From assembly GCA_023386495.1 (NCBI GenBank), contig JAEWJS010000164.1:1-64000 (forward strand): DNA of 64,000 nucleotides, read 5' to 3'. The notes below the pieces were generated by a model that had not been told where the DNA came from, made no database searches, and was given only the letters and a program-made list of their open reading frames with translations. The position numbers and the translations under genes were made by a program. Shown here in pieces: positions 8,242-16,912 of the stretch (position 1 is its first letter; each line of letters begins with the position of its first letter). This stretch comes from Bacillota bacterium. Its GTDB lineage: Bacteria; Bacillota; Bacilli; Paenibacillales; Paenibacillaceae.

Positions 8242-9045
8242 TTAACGCTCCGTCCAAGTCGTTCTCACATACGCCAACTTCATGCCGACGCGTTCCATGT
8301 TGCGATGGCTCTGGGACAGGAATTGGCATTGACTAACGGCAAGCCGGCAGTCGCTCTTGGCCGCTTCGGCCATCCGTTGAATCAGCAAGCGTTCATGAAG
8401 CCCGCGATTGCGATATTCCGGCAGCGTCGCTGCAAAAGTGAGCGAAGCAACCGCATCCTTCTCCGCCATCACTCCTACCGCAGCGGGAATATCGTCCACA
8501 TAGGCGCAATAGAACTTCCAGCCGGGTCTGCCGATCAGCACGCGATTATTCGCGGCCACGTAAGGGATGCCGTCATCCGAGAGGCCTGTCCCCCTGCAGT
8601 GGATCGCGGCATAGCCGTCGATGTCGCCTTCGCTCATCGCCTCGACGCGTATGCCTACAAGCGGTTCCGCACCGTGGCGTTCCGCAAGGCCTGCATACAT
8701 CGAGGCGTGGAAGCCGGACTGATAGAAGCCTCGCTCAGCCAGCTTGCTTAGCAGCTCTTGATTCGCCCGCGAAGGCACGATCTCGAATTGCGCCTTTCGA
8801 TCCTTCGACCGGTAGAAAGCGAGCATATCGTCCAACGACTCGATCGCTTGGCTCGTGATCCCCTTCACGGTGTTGAAATTGCCCCAAGGCATTGTACGGC
8901 TGAACAAGCATACCGCATCGCCGAACCGCTCCATGGCAATCCCTTCCGGATTCCCGGGGCGCTCCGCGATGGCCTGCATACGATCGACCATGTATTCCGT
9001 CTCGGACGTTACGATACGATGGATCAATTCTTCGTTCGGCAGCAT
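8242..9045 (-). CDS. GNAT family N-acetyltransferase (two-part)
   Basis: 267 residues. The C-terminal half carries the GNAT acetyl-CoA motif (LTFAATLPEYRNRGLHERLLIQRMAEAA, with RNRGLH in place of the usual Q/RxxGxG/A) and a final GMKLAYVRTTW strand. The N-terminal half (residues 1-130) is a divergent second domain. The family acts on unknown small substrates or proteins. GGGAGG lies about 12 bases before the ATG. It is monocistronic. Confidence 0.7.
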   Translation of the reverse strand: MLPNEELIHRIVTSETEYMVDRMQAIAERPGNPEGIAMERFGDAVCLFSRTMPWGNFNTVKGITSQAIESLDDMLAFYRSKDRKAQFEIVPSRANQELLSKLAERGFYQSGFHASMYAGLAERHGAEPLVGIRVEAMSEGDIDGYAAIHCRGTGLSDDGIPYVAANNRVLIGRPGWKFYCAYVDDIPAAVGVMAEKDAVASLTFAATLPEYRNRGLHERLLIQRMAEAAKSDCRLAVSQCQFLSQSHRNMERVGMKLAYVRTTWTER

Positions 9046-9145
9046 GTCATTGTTCGACCTCCCTCTTTAACTCTAGCGGTCTGGCATCTCGCGCTTTAGT
9101 CATGCCAATAGAATATCATATCCCACATCTTGGATGGGGGGGAAT

Positions 9146-9186
9146 ACAAAAACAGCTGCTAGGGTTCATGAGCCCTAGCAGCTGTT
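9146..9186 (-). terminator. Strong rho-independent terminator
   Basis: A perfect 14-bp stem (9151-9164 with 9173-9186, 8-base loop) is followed on the minus strand by TTTTTGTATT. It ends the minus-strand lipoprotein gene. Confidence 0.9.
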
Positions 9187-9200
9187 CGAATTGCTTCTTG

Positions 9201-10109
9201 TTATTCGCTCACGAGCGAGTTGATCGAGGCGAATGCCAGCGGACCGAAGCCTTCGGAAGCTTCGCGATGCGGCATGTTCAGCTTGAACAAATAGCCCGTG
9301 CCATCGAGTTCCTTGACGACATACTCTTTCGTCAGTCCATCGCCGGAAGCGATCAGGAAGAGCGTCGCGCCTTGCATCGACTTGTGCAGCTCTTCATCCT
9401 TCAGCTCGCGGACATCGCCGACAGGCTTAAGCACTTCCTCGGCTTCTTGACGCAGTTCATCGAGGCTATAGCCTGAAGGCAGCTTCACGATCTCTACCGC
9501 ATAGTCGGGATCGACATTCATCGTGAGCTTGTTGGCAGCGGCATCGAACGAGAACTGCTCGAACATGTAGAAGCCGTAGCCGTCTCCCTTCACCAGCTTC
9601 GCTTCGCGAGGATCAACTTGTCCTTCAACCTCGACGTCGATCGTCTTCGCAGCCGGAAGCTCATTCAGCTTGCTGCCTTCCGAACCGGAGGCACCTCCGC
9701 CGTCGGAAGCCGCTTTCGATAGCGAGGTCAGGATCAATTGCTTCACGGAAGCATCACCTTCGACGGCTTGTTCGTAATATTCGAACGTAATGTCGTCGCC
9801 TTTGTCCAGTACTTCCAGCACCGCTTCCATGCCTTCGGCCAACTGATAGGCGGCAGGCCCTTCCGGTCCGTCGATCTCGATCGAATGCGTGTCAATCTGT
9901 CCGACGTATTGGCCTGTCCCTTGAATCGTGGCCGGCGCTTGATCGGCATCGCTGCCGTTGTTCGACGCCGTATCGTTCGATGCTCCGCTATTTTGCGCGG
10001 ACTCGTTCCCGTTCGCAGGCGGCGCCTCGTTGTTGTCGGCACATGCCGTAAGTGCCATTGTCGCCGCCAGGGCTGCGACGAGCAGCCAATGTCTTCTACG
10101 TGTATTCAT
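9201..10109 (-). CDS. Lipoprotein of unknown function
   Basis: About 302 residues. The lipobox LTAC (Cys23) follows a basic, hydrophobic signal sequence, then comes an Asn/Ser/Asp-rich linker typical of Gram-positive lipoproteins. The mature part has two regions: a beta-rich domain around QYVGQIDTHSIEIDGPEGP with a following acidic segment, and a C-terminal half (LNELPAAKTIDVEVEGQVDPREAKLV...) seen in Paenibacillus envelope proteins. No catalytic motif is recognisable. The start is the ATG at 10109, nine bases after GGAGGTG; an upstream GTG lies inside that ribosome site. A strong terminator follows. Confidence 0.7.
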   Translation of the reverse strand: MNTRRRHWLLVAALAATMALTACADNNEAPPANGNESAQNSGASNDTASNNGSDADQAPATIQGTGQYVGQIDTHSIEIDGPEGPAAYQLAEGMEAVLEVLDKGDDITFEYYEQAVEGDASVKQLILTSLSKAASDGGGASGSEGSKLNELPAAKTIDVEVEGQVDPREAKLVKGDGYGFYMFEQFSFDAAANKLTMNVDPDYAVEIVKLPSGYSLDELRQEAEEVLKPVGDVRELKDEELHKSMQGATLFLIASGDGLTKEYVVKELDGTGYLFKLNMPHREASEGFGPLAFASINSLVSE

Positions 10110-10166
10110 GTTGAATAACACCTCCGTCTTAATGGACGCAGTTCCGCTCAGAATGTTGCAGCTTGG

Positions 10167-11003
10167 CTATTTTTCCGTGCGGCGGGATTGCAATTCTTGC
10201 TCGATCAACCGTTGATTGGCCAGATGGAACTTGCGCTTCGCCCTCGGATGGGCATGTCCGTCTATCATCGCATCAAGCCTAGCCCGATCATTCGCTGCGA
10301 CCGCTGCGCGAAGCTCGCGAATATAAGCCAGCGAAGCCTGCTGACGGCGCTTCATCTCGACTGGGTCGACCGTTACGTTGCCATGACCCGTCATGAGCAG
10401 CTTAATATGATGCTCGGATAAGATTCGATCAAGCTTACCGATCGTGCGCTCGTATTCGGTGCTGCTGTGATAGATATACGGAAATTCGACATCGGACAGG
10501 TAATCGCCGGCGATCAGCAATCCGCCTGGCTCCAGTACGGTCATGATCCCGTCGGCATTGTGGCCGGCAGCCTGGTAGAAGGTAAGAACCGTGTTGCCTA
10601 ATGCCCATCGCTCGCCATCCGTCTCGACAGCGATATCGACCTCGGGATAGGCCATCGGATAGTCTCTCGTAATGTAGTAATCGTCATCGAAGGTATGAAT
10701 TTGCTCGATGACCGCTTCCTTCTCCGCAGCCGTTCGATCCCGGAACGCCTGACTTGCGATAACCTTGGCCTCCGGAAAAGCGCGATAGCCGATGATGTGG
10801 TCATAGTCGGAGTGCGTGAAGAGCAGATAGAGCGGCCTGCTGCCTATATGCCCGTCAACGTAACTGCGAATCCAACTCACCTCGTTCGGCAGCCAGCAAG
10901 GGTCGACGACGAGTACAAGCTCCTCTGTCTGGACAATCGCCGACAAGGTCTCGAACAACGCGCTTTTGACAATCGTGATGCCGTCCTTCTCCCATACGAT
11001 CAT
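10167..11003 (-). CDS. MBL-fold metallo-hydrolase with altered metal motif
   Basis: 278 residues of metallo-beta-lactamase fold. The main motif reads THSDYDH (63-69): His64, Asp68 and His69 are kept, but the second His of HxHxDH is replaced by Asp66. The later ligands look present (AAGHNADG, AGDYLSD, MTGHGN). The C-terminus is a helical, basic segment ending in a Gln/Arg-rich tail. No function can be given beyond hydrolase of a thioester, phosphoester or lactone type. It is monocistronic. Confidence 0.75.
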   Translation of the reverse strand: MIVWEKDGITIVKSALFETLSAIVQTEELVLVVDPCWLPNEVSWIRSYVDGHIGSRPLYLLFTHSDYDHIIGYRAFPEAKVIASQAFRDRTAAEKEAVIEQIHTFDDDYYITRDYPMAYPEVDIAVETDGERWALGNTVLTFYQAAGHNADGIMTVLEPGGLLIAGDYLSDVEFPYIYHSSTEYERTIGKLDRILSEHHIKLLMTGHGNVTVDPVEMKRRQQASLAYIRELRAAVAANDRARLDAMIDGHAHPRAKRKFHLANQRLIEQELQSRRTEK

Positions 11004-11114
11004 TCGTATCCATTCCCCTCTGTCCTACCCTTACTATTGCCAATTGCGGCCAACTCATGACACAAGCCCGAGCGCATGCCGGCTAAGGCTGCTCTCGAGC
11101 TTGTACGGACGGTG

Positions 11115-12827
11115 CTAGACCTTGAAGCTGCGTATCAACTCGCTCAGTTCACCGGCCATGCGCTGCAGCGTCTCCGCCTCCGCATTGATGCCGGCCACAC
11201 GGTCCAGCTGCTCTTGCGAGTCCTCGGCCACGCCGGCATAGTGCGCAGCCGACTGATTCACGATATCCGTCGCCTCCGATACGGAAGCCGATACTTCCTC
11301 CGTGCTCGCCGCGAGCTCCTCCGATGCAGACGATACTTCCGCGATCTGTTCGTCGACCTTCCGTATCTCCGCCAGGATGACATCGAACGCGCTGCCGGCG
11401 CGAACGGCCAATTCTTCCCCTTGCTGCACTTCCGTTACCGCATCCTCCATCATCGCCGCGGCGCGATTCGTCTCCTCTTGCACGGAGCCGATCATGGCCG
11501 TAATTTGTTCGCTCGATGCGGCCGTCTGCTCAGCCAGCTTACGGATCTCGCTCGCGACGATCGAGAATCCCCGTCCGTGCTCGCCTGCCCGCGCGGCTTC
11601 AATGCCGGCGTTGAGGGCCAGAATATTGGTCTGCGACGCGATCGCCGCAATGGTCACGACGACTTGGTCGATGGCTCGCGAGTGGTCATTCATCGCTGCG
11701 ACGACTTGGCGCAGCTGCTCGTTGGAACCGCGAATCGTCCCCATCTGGTTGACGACATGCTGCACATAAGAGCTGCCCTTCTCCGCTTCCTCGCGTGACT
11801 GGCTTGACGATTCGGCCACTTCTCCAGAAGCTTCCGCAATCCGCCCGATTCCGGCTGCTACCTCTTCGAGCGATTGGGACGACTCGCCGGCACGTTGAAT
11901 CTGGATCGCAGCGCCTGCCGCAGCTTCCTGCATCGCCGCTGCGATCCGCTCGCTGCGCGTCTTCGACTCGCTTGAGCTGTCCTGGAGCATCCTCACGGAC
12001 TGCTCCAACTGCTTGACGTTGCGCTGCATGACGCCGATGAATTGCCGCAGACTGTCCATCGTCTGGCCGAAAGCATTCGCCAGGACGCCGATCTCGTCCT
12101 TGCGCGACACATCGACCGTCACGGTCAGATCGCCCTGTCCGGCCAGCTCGACTTGCCTCGTCAGCTGCTTCAACGGACGCGTCAACAGCATCGCCAGGCC
12201 ATAGGCCGCGATCAGGGAAGCGACGAGCAGCGCACCGGCAATCAAGAGCATATTGCGAAGGTTCGTCGTCTGCATGGCATAGATCTGATCCGCGTTATAA
12301 TCGGCGCCAACCGCACCGATCAACTTGCCTTCTGCGTTATGAACGGGCACGTAGGTCGTTAGCAGCGGGCCATAGGCTTCCGTGTAGGTTAAGGTCCCCT
12401 TCTGCGGCTCGCCGGTCTCGAACAGCCCGATCAAGCCATTGTCCGGCTCCAGCTCGACCTCCCCAAGCGCCGAAGCATCCTCGCTGCCTTCTGGCTGGCC
12501 GTCTACTCCGTATTCGTAGCTGATCTCGCCGTTCTGCTCGATCGCCCGCATCGTATATAAGTACTTCAATCCGTACGCTTCGCGCGTCTCGTCGAGCATC
12601 GCGCGCATCGCATGGTAGGCTTCGTTCTCTTCGCCGTTTTCCATTATCGCCTCTAGCTTGGCCGGGTCGATCATGGAACGGGTCCGTTCCGCGATCTGAA
12701 GCGCTTGCTCACCCAGCATCTCGTTCACGAGCTTCGTGCTATTCATGTAGAAAATACCGCCGATTAATGCAGTGGCTATGAATACTACCGCGAATAGGAT
12801 GATTGTGAATCTCGTCTGCAGGCGCAT
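11115..12827 (-). CDS. Methyl-accepting chemotaxis protein
   Basis: 570 residues. TM1 is at about 8-28, then a Cache-like extracellular sensor of about 155 residues (contains LTYTEAYGPLLTTYVPVHNAEGKLIGAVGAD), then TM2 near 190-214, HAMP and the cytoplasmic signalling hairpin. The highly conserved tip is present (IASQTNILALNAGIEAARAGEHGRGF), with Glu/Gln-rich methylation helices on either side. It senses an unknown ligand outside the cell and signals to CheA/CheW. The start ATG follows TAGGAGG closely. It stands alone, as MCP genes usually do in this group. Confidence 0.92.
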   Translation of the reverse strand: MRLQTRFTIILFAVVFIATALIGGIFYMNSTKLVNEMLGEQALQIAERTRSMIDPAKLEAIMENGEENEAYHAMRAMLDETREAYGLKYLYTMRAIEQNGEISYEYGVDGQPEGSEDASALGEVELEPDNGLIGLFETGEPQKGTLTYTEAYGPLLTTYVPVHNAEGKLIGAVGADYNADQIYAMQTTNLRNMLLIAGALLVASLIAAYGLAMLLTRPLKQLTRQVELAGQGDLTVTVDVSRKDEIGVLANAFGQTMDSLRQFIGVMQRNVKQLEQSVRMLQDSSSESKTRSERIAAAMQEAAAGAAIQIQRAGESSQSLEEVAAGIGRIAEASGEVAESSSQSREEAEKGSSYVQHVVNQMGTIRGSNEQLRQVVAAMNDHSRAIDQVVVTIAAIASQTNILALNAGIEAARAGEHGRGFSIVASEIRKLAEQTAASSEQITAMIGSVQEETNRAAAMMEDAVTEVQQGEELAVRAGSAFDVILAEIRKVDEQIAEVSSASEELAASTEEVSASVSEATDIVNQSAAHYAGVAEDSQEQLDRVAGINAEAETLQRMAGELSELIRSFKV

Positions 12828-12914
12828 GTCTACCTCCTAGAATGGGTCAAGCCGTATTCTCTAGACCTATTCTAATGCAAACGCTGTCGAAAAGCATCAA
12901 AATTTGTTAGAAAT

Positions 12915-13721
12915 TTACGCTTTCGCTCTGCGTATCATTCTTTCGGACACATACATCCGCAGCATGGCCAGATCCTCGGATGCGCAGGGCTTCATGTCAT
13001 CCTTAGCCCGATACGCATCGAGGGCGTTCTGAACGATGTACCGCAAGCTTGACGGCACCTTATCGAGTGCCCATTCGCCTGCGCCTGCCTTGGAGTAGAT
13101 GATCCGTTCCGCATCGTAAGACCAGATCCGTACCAGCGATAGAACGGCCGTCATCAGTTGATCCTCTTCTAGCTTGTTGTAGTACTCGATCCCCCAGGCA
13201 ATCGAATCCCAGAAGTCCTCCTCCGGCACGTCGGGGAACACGTCCTGTATGGCTGAGCCGTACACACGGATGCCGCTCTGTCTCGTAAGCGTTACATGGC
13301 AGGCCAAGTCGCCGTCGGTGTACGTCTCGGGGAAATCCCAGAACCCGAGCTCCTGCGAAGCAGCAATCTGCTCATAACGCTCTCGCCAGTACTCGCTGAA
13401 GTGGAACTGGTAAGGCGTCGGATGGCGCCAAGGGCGCAGTTCGTCGATGCACAGGATGCTTAGCTCTAACGGTATGGGCTTTCGATGCAGCGCCAAGAAG
13501 CCGTTCATCAGCTCGAAGCGCCGCTCAGGGGTGAAGGGTTCCCTTGTCACGATCAGCAGGTCCAAGTCGCTGTGCGCAGGCTGGAAGCAGCCGAGGCATA
13601 ACGAGCCGTGAATATAGATCCCGATCAAGTTGTCGCCGAGTGTCCGGACGAGGAATTGCTGTACTTCATCGATCTGTTCCCTTACTTCAGTCGGACAATT
13701 CACCCAGCTATAGCCGCTCAT
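12915..13721 (-). CDS. Aminoglycoside nucleotidyltransferase-like protein (ANT family)
   Basis: About 268 residues from the ATG at 13721, which has AGAGGGTGG upstream; a longer frame to 13751 is less likely. The nucleotidyltransferase signature GSLCLGCFQPAHSDLDLLIV contains the metal-binding DxD. The C-terminal helical domain resembles AadA/ANT(9). Chromosomal homologues are frequent in Bacillales and often do not give resistance, so a resistance role is only a possibility. Confidence 0.75.
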   Translation of the reverse strand: MSGYSWVNCPTEVREQIDEVQQFLVRTLGDNLIGIYIHGSLCLGCFQPAHSDLDLLIVTREPFTPERRFELMNGFLALHRKPIPLELSILCIDELRPWRHPTPYQFHFSEYWRERYEQIAASQELGFWDFPETYTDGDLACHVTLTRQSGIRVYGSAIQDVFPDVPEEDFWDSIAWGIEYYNKLEEDQLMTAVLSLVRIWSYDAERIIYSKAGAGEWALDKVPSSLRYIVQNALDAYRAKDDMKPCASEDLAMLRMYVSERMIRRAKA

Positions 13722-13887
13722 CGTGCCACCCTCTTTTCGCAGATGCTTCATGTTACCATCATAGCAGATTGGGCTTATCGGCTGGTGTGCCTATTCGGTT
13801 ATAACGGAACTATGCGTGTAGTTAACTGACCGAACGTGCTATAGCTGTCCCAGGCCAGATGGAGGCTGAGCAACGTCATGTCATTGT

Positions 13888-16077
13888 CTATTCCGCGCGG
13901 AACCGGTAGACGCGGCTGGCATAGTCGCCATGGAATTGAGGCGTAGGCAGACCTGCTTGCAGCAGTTCATCGCCGCCGTACACTTCGCCGTCCAAATCCA
14001 GCTTGTAGTCGAATGACGGGTTCAACCCCTTTAATCGGAACCGGCTAAGCGGCGGATACGGCTCCTGCAGCACGGACACGTACACGGCGAATGCCTCGCG
14101 CTTGTTCTTCGAGACGAACATCCAAGCCGTTACATTGCCTTCGAACGGGCTGGCCAGCCGGTAGAAATCGCCGAATTGCACAAGCGGGCGAATCTCCTTG
14201 TACAGCTTCACCTGCTCCGTCACCGCAGCCTTCTCTTCGTCCGTGAACTTCGTAAGATCGAGCTCGTAGCCGAAGTTGCCGGAGAGAGCGACATTGCCCC
14301 GCGTCTCCAGCGACGTCATCCGGCCGACTTGATGGTTCGGCACGGCCGACACATGTGCGCCCATCGTGCTGATCGGATAGACGATGCTCGTGCCGTATTG
14401 AATTTTCAGGCGCGATACGGCGTCCGTATTGTCGCTTGTCCACGTCTGCGGCATATAGTGCAGCATGCCCGGATCGAATCGGCCGCCGCCGCCCGAGCAG
14501 CTCTCGAACAGCACATGCGGGAAGGCCGACGTGATGCGCTCGATCACATCGTATAACCCGAGCATGTAGCGATGCGCCGTCTCGCGCTGACGCTCGGCCG
14601 GCAGCAGCTCGGAGCCGATCTCGGTCATGTTGCGGTTCATGTCCCACTTGACGTACGTGATCGGCGCGCTGGACAGAATGTCCGATATCGTCTGCACGAT
14701 GTAGTCCTGCACATCCTTGCGGGACATGTCGAGGATCAGCTGTTGGCGTCCCTCCGTACGGCGGCGTCCCTCGACATGCAAGCACCAGTCCGGATGCGCG
14801 CGATAGAGCTCGCTGTTCGGCGAGATCATCTCCGGCTCGAACCAGAGGCCGAATTGCATGTCCAGGTCACGCACGCGGCCGACCAGATCCTCTAGGCCGT
14901 TCGGCAGCTTGTTCTTGTCGACGAACCAATCGCCTAGCGAGGAATTGTCGCTATCGCGCTTGCCGAACCAGCCGTCGTCCAGCACGAACAGCTCGATGCC
15001 GAGGTTCTTGCCCTCGCGCGCGATCGCTTCGATCTTGTCCGCATTGAAATTGAAGTATGTCGCTTCCCAGTTGTTCACGAGAATCGGCCTTGCCTTATCG
15101 CGGAATTCGCCGCGGCATAGGCGCGCGCGATACAGATCATGATATTTGCGCGACATGCCGCCCAGCCCTTCGGCGGAATGCACCATGACAACCTCCGGCG
15201 TCTGGAACGACTCGCCCGGCTCTAGCCGCCATGTGAAATCGAACGGGTTGATGCCCATGAACAGGCGCGCCGAATGGAATTGATCGACCTCGACGCCTGC
15301 CGTGAAGCTGCCGCTGTAGACGAAGCTGACGCCGTAGACATCGCCATGGTCCTCGTCGGCGCCCTTGGCGAGCAGCGCGACGAACGGATTCTGCACATGG
15401 CTGCTGGATCCTCGGCGGCTCTCGATCGCTTGCAGTCCGGGTACGAGCGGCCGCTTATGCACATAGCGCTCGCGCGCCCAAGCACCGGACAGTTGAAGCA
15501 TGTCGTATTGGTCGTTCGCGAAGTCGACGCTCATGCTGAGCGCACGCAGCAGCTCCATTGTGTGCGGCCCATCGTTGCCCAAGCGGACGGAGCGCGTGAT
15601 CGCGTCCAGCTGCTCGAATACGGTGTAGGTCAGCACAACTTTTAGGCCGGAATAGGCATCCTTCAGCGTAATGTCGAGCGTCTCTGCTTCGCTGTCGGCT
15701 TCTACATAGGTGGCGGGTAGGCCGGTCAGTGCAGGCTTCCCGCGCTTGATTGCATGCGAATCATACAGCAGCTCTGCCACCGTAGACCCGTCATGCAGCT
15801 TCACCTGATACGCAGGCTGGCGGTAATCGGATGAGCCGTACCCCGGATACTCCTGCGGCAAGGTATCGAGCGAGAATGGCGACGTATCGTTCAGCGTTGA
15901 CGGGCTGAAGGATGCCCGGCCTTTATATTCGAGCAGTCGATGCAACTGGCGGCCTCTGACGCGTGATCCCCAATACAAGTGCGCCGGGTAGCCGGATGAC
16001 ACGATCTGGAATGCATAGCTTGTCGCGGCGGATTGCAGATGGAACAGCTTCCGCTCCGCATCATAGTGAATTCCCAT
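13888..16077 (-). CDS. GH36 alpha-galactosidase
   Basis: 729 residues, the length typical of the AgaN/AgaA group of Bacillales. It hydrolyses terminal alpha-1,6-galactose from raffinose-type sugars and galactomannan; with no signal peptide it is cytoplasmic. The N-terminal beta-sandwich is followed by the TIM barrel with WEATYFNFN, LDDGWFGKRD and GLWFEPEM. YVKWDMNRN carries the nucleophile (Asp479) and WTSDNTDA the acid/base (Asp549), and the sugar-binding loop ESCSGGGGRFD is intact. The start at 16077 follows TGGAGG; the frame continues upstream to 16146 without support. It is monocistronic, behind an 835-base repeat-rich upstream region. Confidence 0.93.
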   Translation of the reverse strand: MGIHYDAERKLFHLQSAATSYAFQIVSSGYPAHLYWGSRVRGRQLHRLLEYKGRASFSPSTLNDTSPFSLDTLPQEYPGYGSSDYRQPAYQVKLHDGSTVAELLYDSHAIKRGKPALTGLPATYVEADSEAETLDITLKDAYSGLKVVLTYTVFEQLDAITRSVRLGNDGPHTMELLRALSMSVDFANDQYDMLQLSGAWARERYVHKRPLVPGLQAIESRRGSSSHVQNPFVALLAKGADEDHGDVYGVSFVYSGSFTAGVEVDQFHSARLFMGINPFDFTWRLEPGESFQTPEVVMVHSAEGLGGMSRKYHDLYRARLCRGEFRDKARPILVNNWEATYFNFNADKIEAIAREGKNLGIELFVLDDGWFGKRDSDNSSLGDWFVDKNKLPNGLEDLVGRVRDLDMQFGLWFEPEMISPNSELYRAHPDWCLHVEGRRRTEGRQQLILDMSRKDVQDYIVQTISDILSSAPITYVKWDMNRNMTEIGSELLPAERQRETAHRYMLGLYDVIERITSAFPHVLFESCSGGGGRFDPGMLHYMPQTWTSDNTDAVSRLKIQYGTSIVYPISTMGAHVSAVPNHQVGRMTSLETRGNVALSGNFGYELDLTKFTDEEKAAVTEQVKLYKEIRPLVQFGDFYRLASPFEGNVTAWMFVSKNKREAFAVYVSVLQEPYPPLSRFRLKGLNPSFDYKLDLDGEVYGGDELLQAGLPTPQFHGDYASRVYRFRAE

Positions 16078-16313
16078 TATTGATTCCTCCACATCACGAA
16101 TTGATCTGCCTAACTTACCTATTATACCCATCACGAGGGCGTGCATACTATGGAGGTATGCCTGCGAAATATGGCATGATGCGTGATATTAGCAGTGACG
16201 GATCAACAGGCACTTCTCCGCCGCCAACGCTTCTACGGTATGCGCCTGTGGCGGGGCGGGCAAGTTTGGCCTTCTGAACGTTACTTTCGCACACGCACAC
16301 GTTAGACAATTTG
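16078..16313. other. Upstream region of the GH36 gene
   Basis: No gene is visible. Reading the minus strand, a TATAAT lies about 45 bases before the GH36 start (near 16120-16126), without a clear -35 hexamer. Beyond 16200 the sequence leads into the repeat arrays. Confidence 0.4.
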
Positions 16314-16601
16314 CATACGCACGACTACTCACGCTCGATCGTCCATTCGTACACGCACGACCACTGCCATACGCACAACCACTCGCGCACGATCGTCCTT
16401 TCGTACACGCACGCCCACTGCCATACGCACGACCACTCGCGCACGATCGTCCACTTGCATACGCACGACCACTCGCATACGATCGCCCACTTGCATACGC
16501 ACGACCACTCGCGCACGATCACCCACGTGCATGTGCACGACCACTCGCGCACGATCGTCCTTTCGTACACGCACGCCCATTTGCACACGCACGCCACTGC
16601 C
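16314..16601. repeat. 18-bp minisatellite, 16 copies
   Basis: Sixteen consecutive, slightly diverged 18-bp units, strictly in phase until a one-base deletion in the last. Two unit types alternate: catacgcacgaccactcg and cgcacgatcgtccactTG-like forms, giving higher-order periods of 36 and 54. The period is a multiple of three and stop-poor, so most frames stay open. The plus strand would read a His/Thr-rich hexapeptide repeat (THDHSR, TIVHLH), but no ribosome binding site or good start is present. I read it as non-coding tandem repeat DNA. Confidence 0.9.
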
Positions 16602-16618
16602 ATACGACACGTTTGACC

Positions 16619-16799
16619 TTTGTACGATAATTCGTACAAACGGAGCCGCAATCACGGTTTTCGTGGGTTTTTGTATGTTTTTTCATACAAACAACAACAA
16701 ATACTTGGCGGATCGTTGATCCTTGTACGATAATTCGTACAAACGGATCAACAATCACAATAAACGTGATAGTTTGTACGATATTTCGTACAAACGACC
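16619..16799. repeat. Array of TTTGTACGA palindromes
   Basis: Three near-identical 22-bp interrupted palindromes, TTTGTACGA-N4-TCGTACAAA, are centred near 16630, 16732 and 16785. A fourth, diverged one (TTTGTATG ... CATACAAA) lies near 16680. They sit in a degenerate direct repeat of about 103 bases; each copy also holds CAATCAC...CGTG. The middle palindrome is nested inside GTTGATCC...GGATCAAC. The form fits clustered operator sites or folded RNA/DNA hairpins. They lie 540-720 bases upstream of the GH36 start and past the end of the esterase gene. Confidence 0.8.
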
Positions 16800-16838
16800 G
16801 ACCGTTGCCGCGACGGACTCGTTTGCCGCAAACGCCAA

Positions 16839-16879
16839 AGGCCGCCCCTCAATCATCTGCGATGAGTGAGAGACGGCCT
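16839..16879 (-). terminator. Terminator hairpin after the esterase gene
   Basis: A 12-bp stem (16839-16850 with 16868-16879, two G-U pairs on the minus strand) with an inner CATC/GATG stem is followed by TTTGGCGTTTG. It lies 34 bases past the stop of the minus-strand esterase. Confidence 0.65.
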
Positions 16880-16912
16880 ACAAGATTATGAACGCCTAGC
16901 CTATGCAATCCG

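Noticed and set aside
12915..13721. Acquired aminoglycoside resistance gene
   Set aside because: Base composition fits the neighbours and no mobile element borders are visible; homologues are common on Bacillales chromosomes.
16311..16655. Open frames of 100-108 codons on both strands across the minisatellite, encoding His-rich or Cys/Trp-rich repeats
   Set aside because: They arise because the 18-base period is a multiple of three and stop-poor; starts are weak (TTG) and no ribosome binding site is near.
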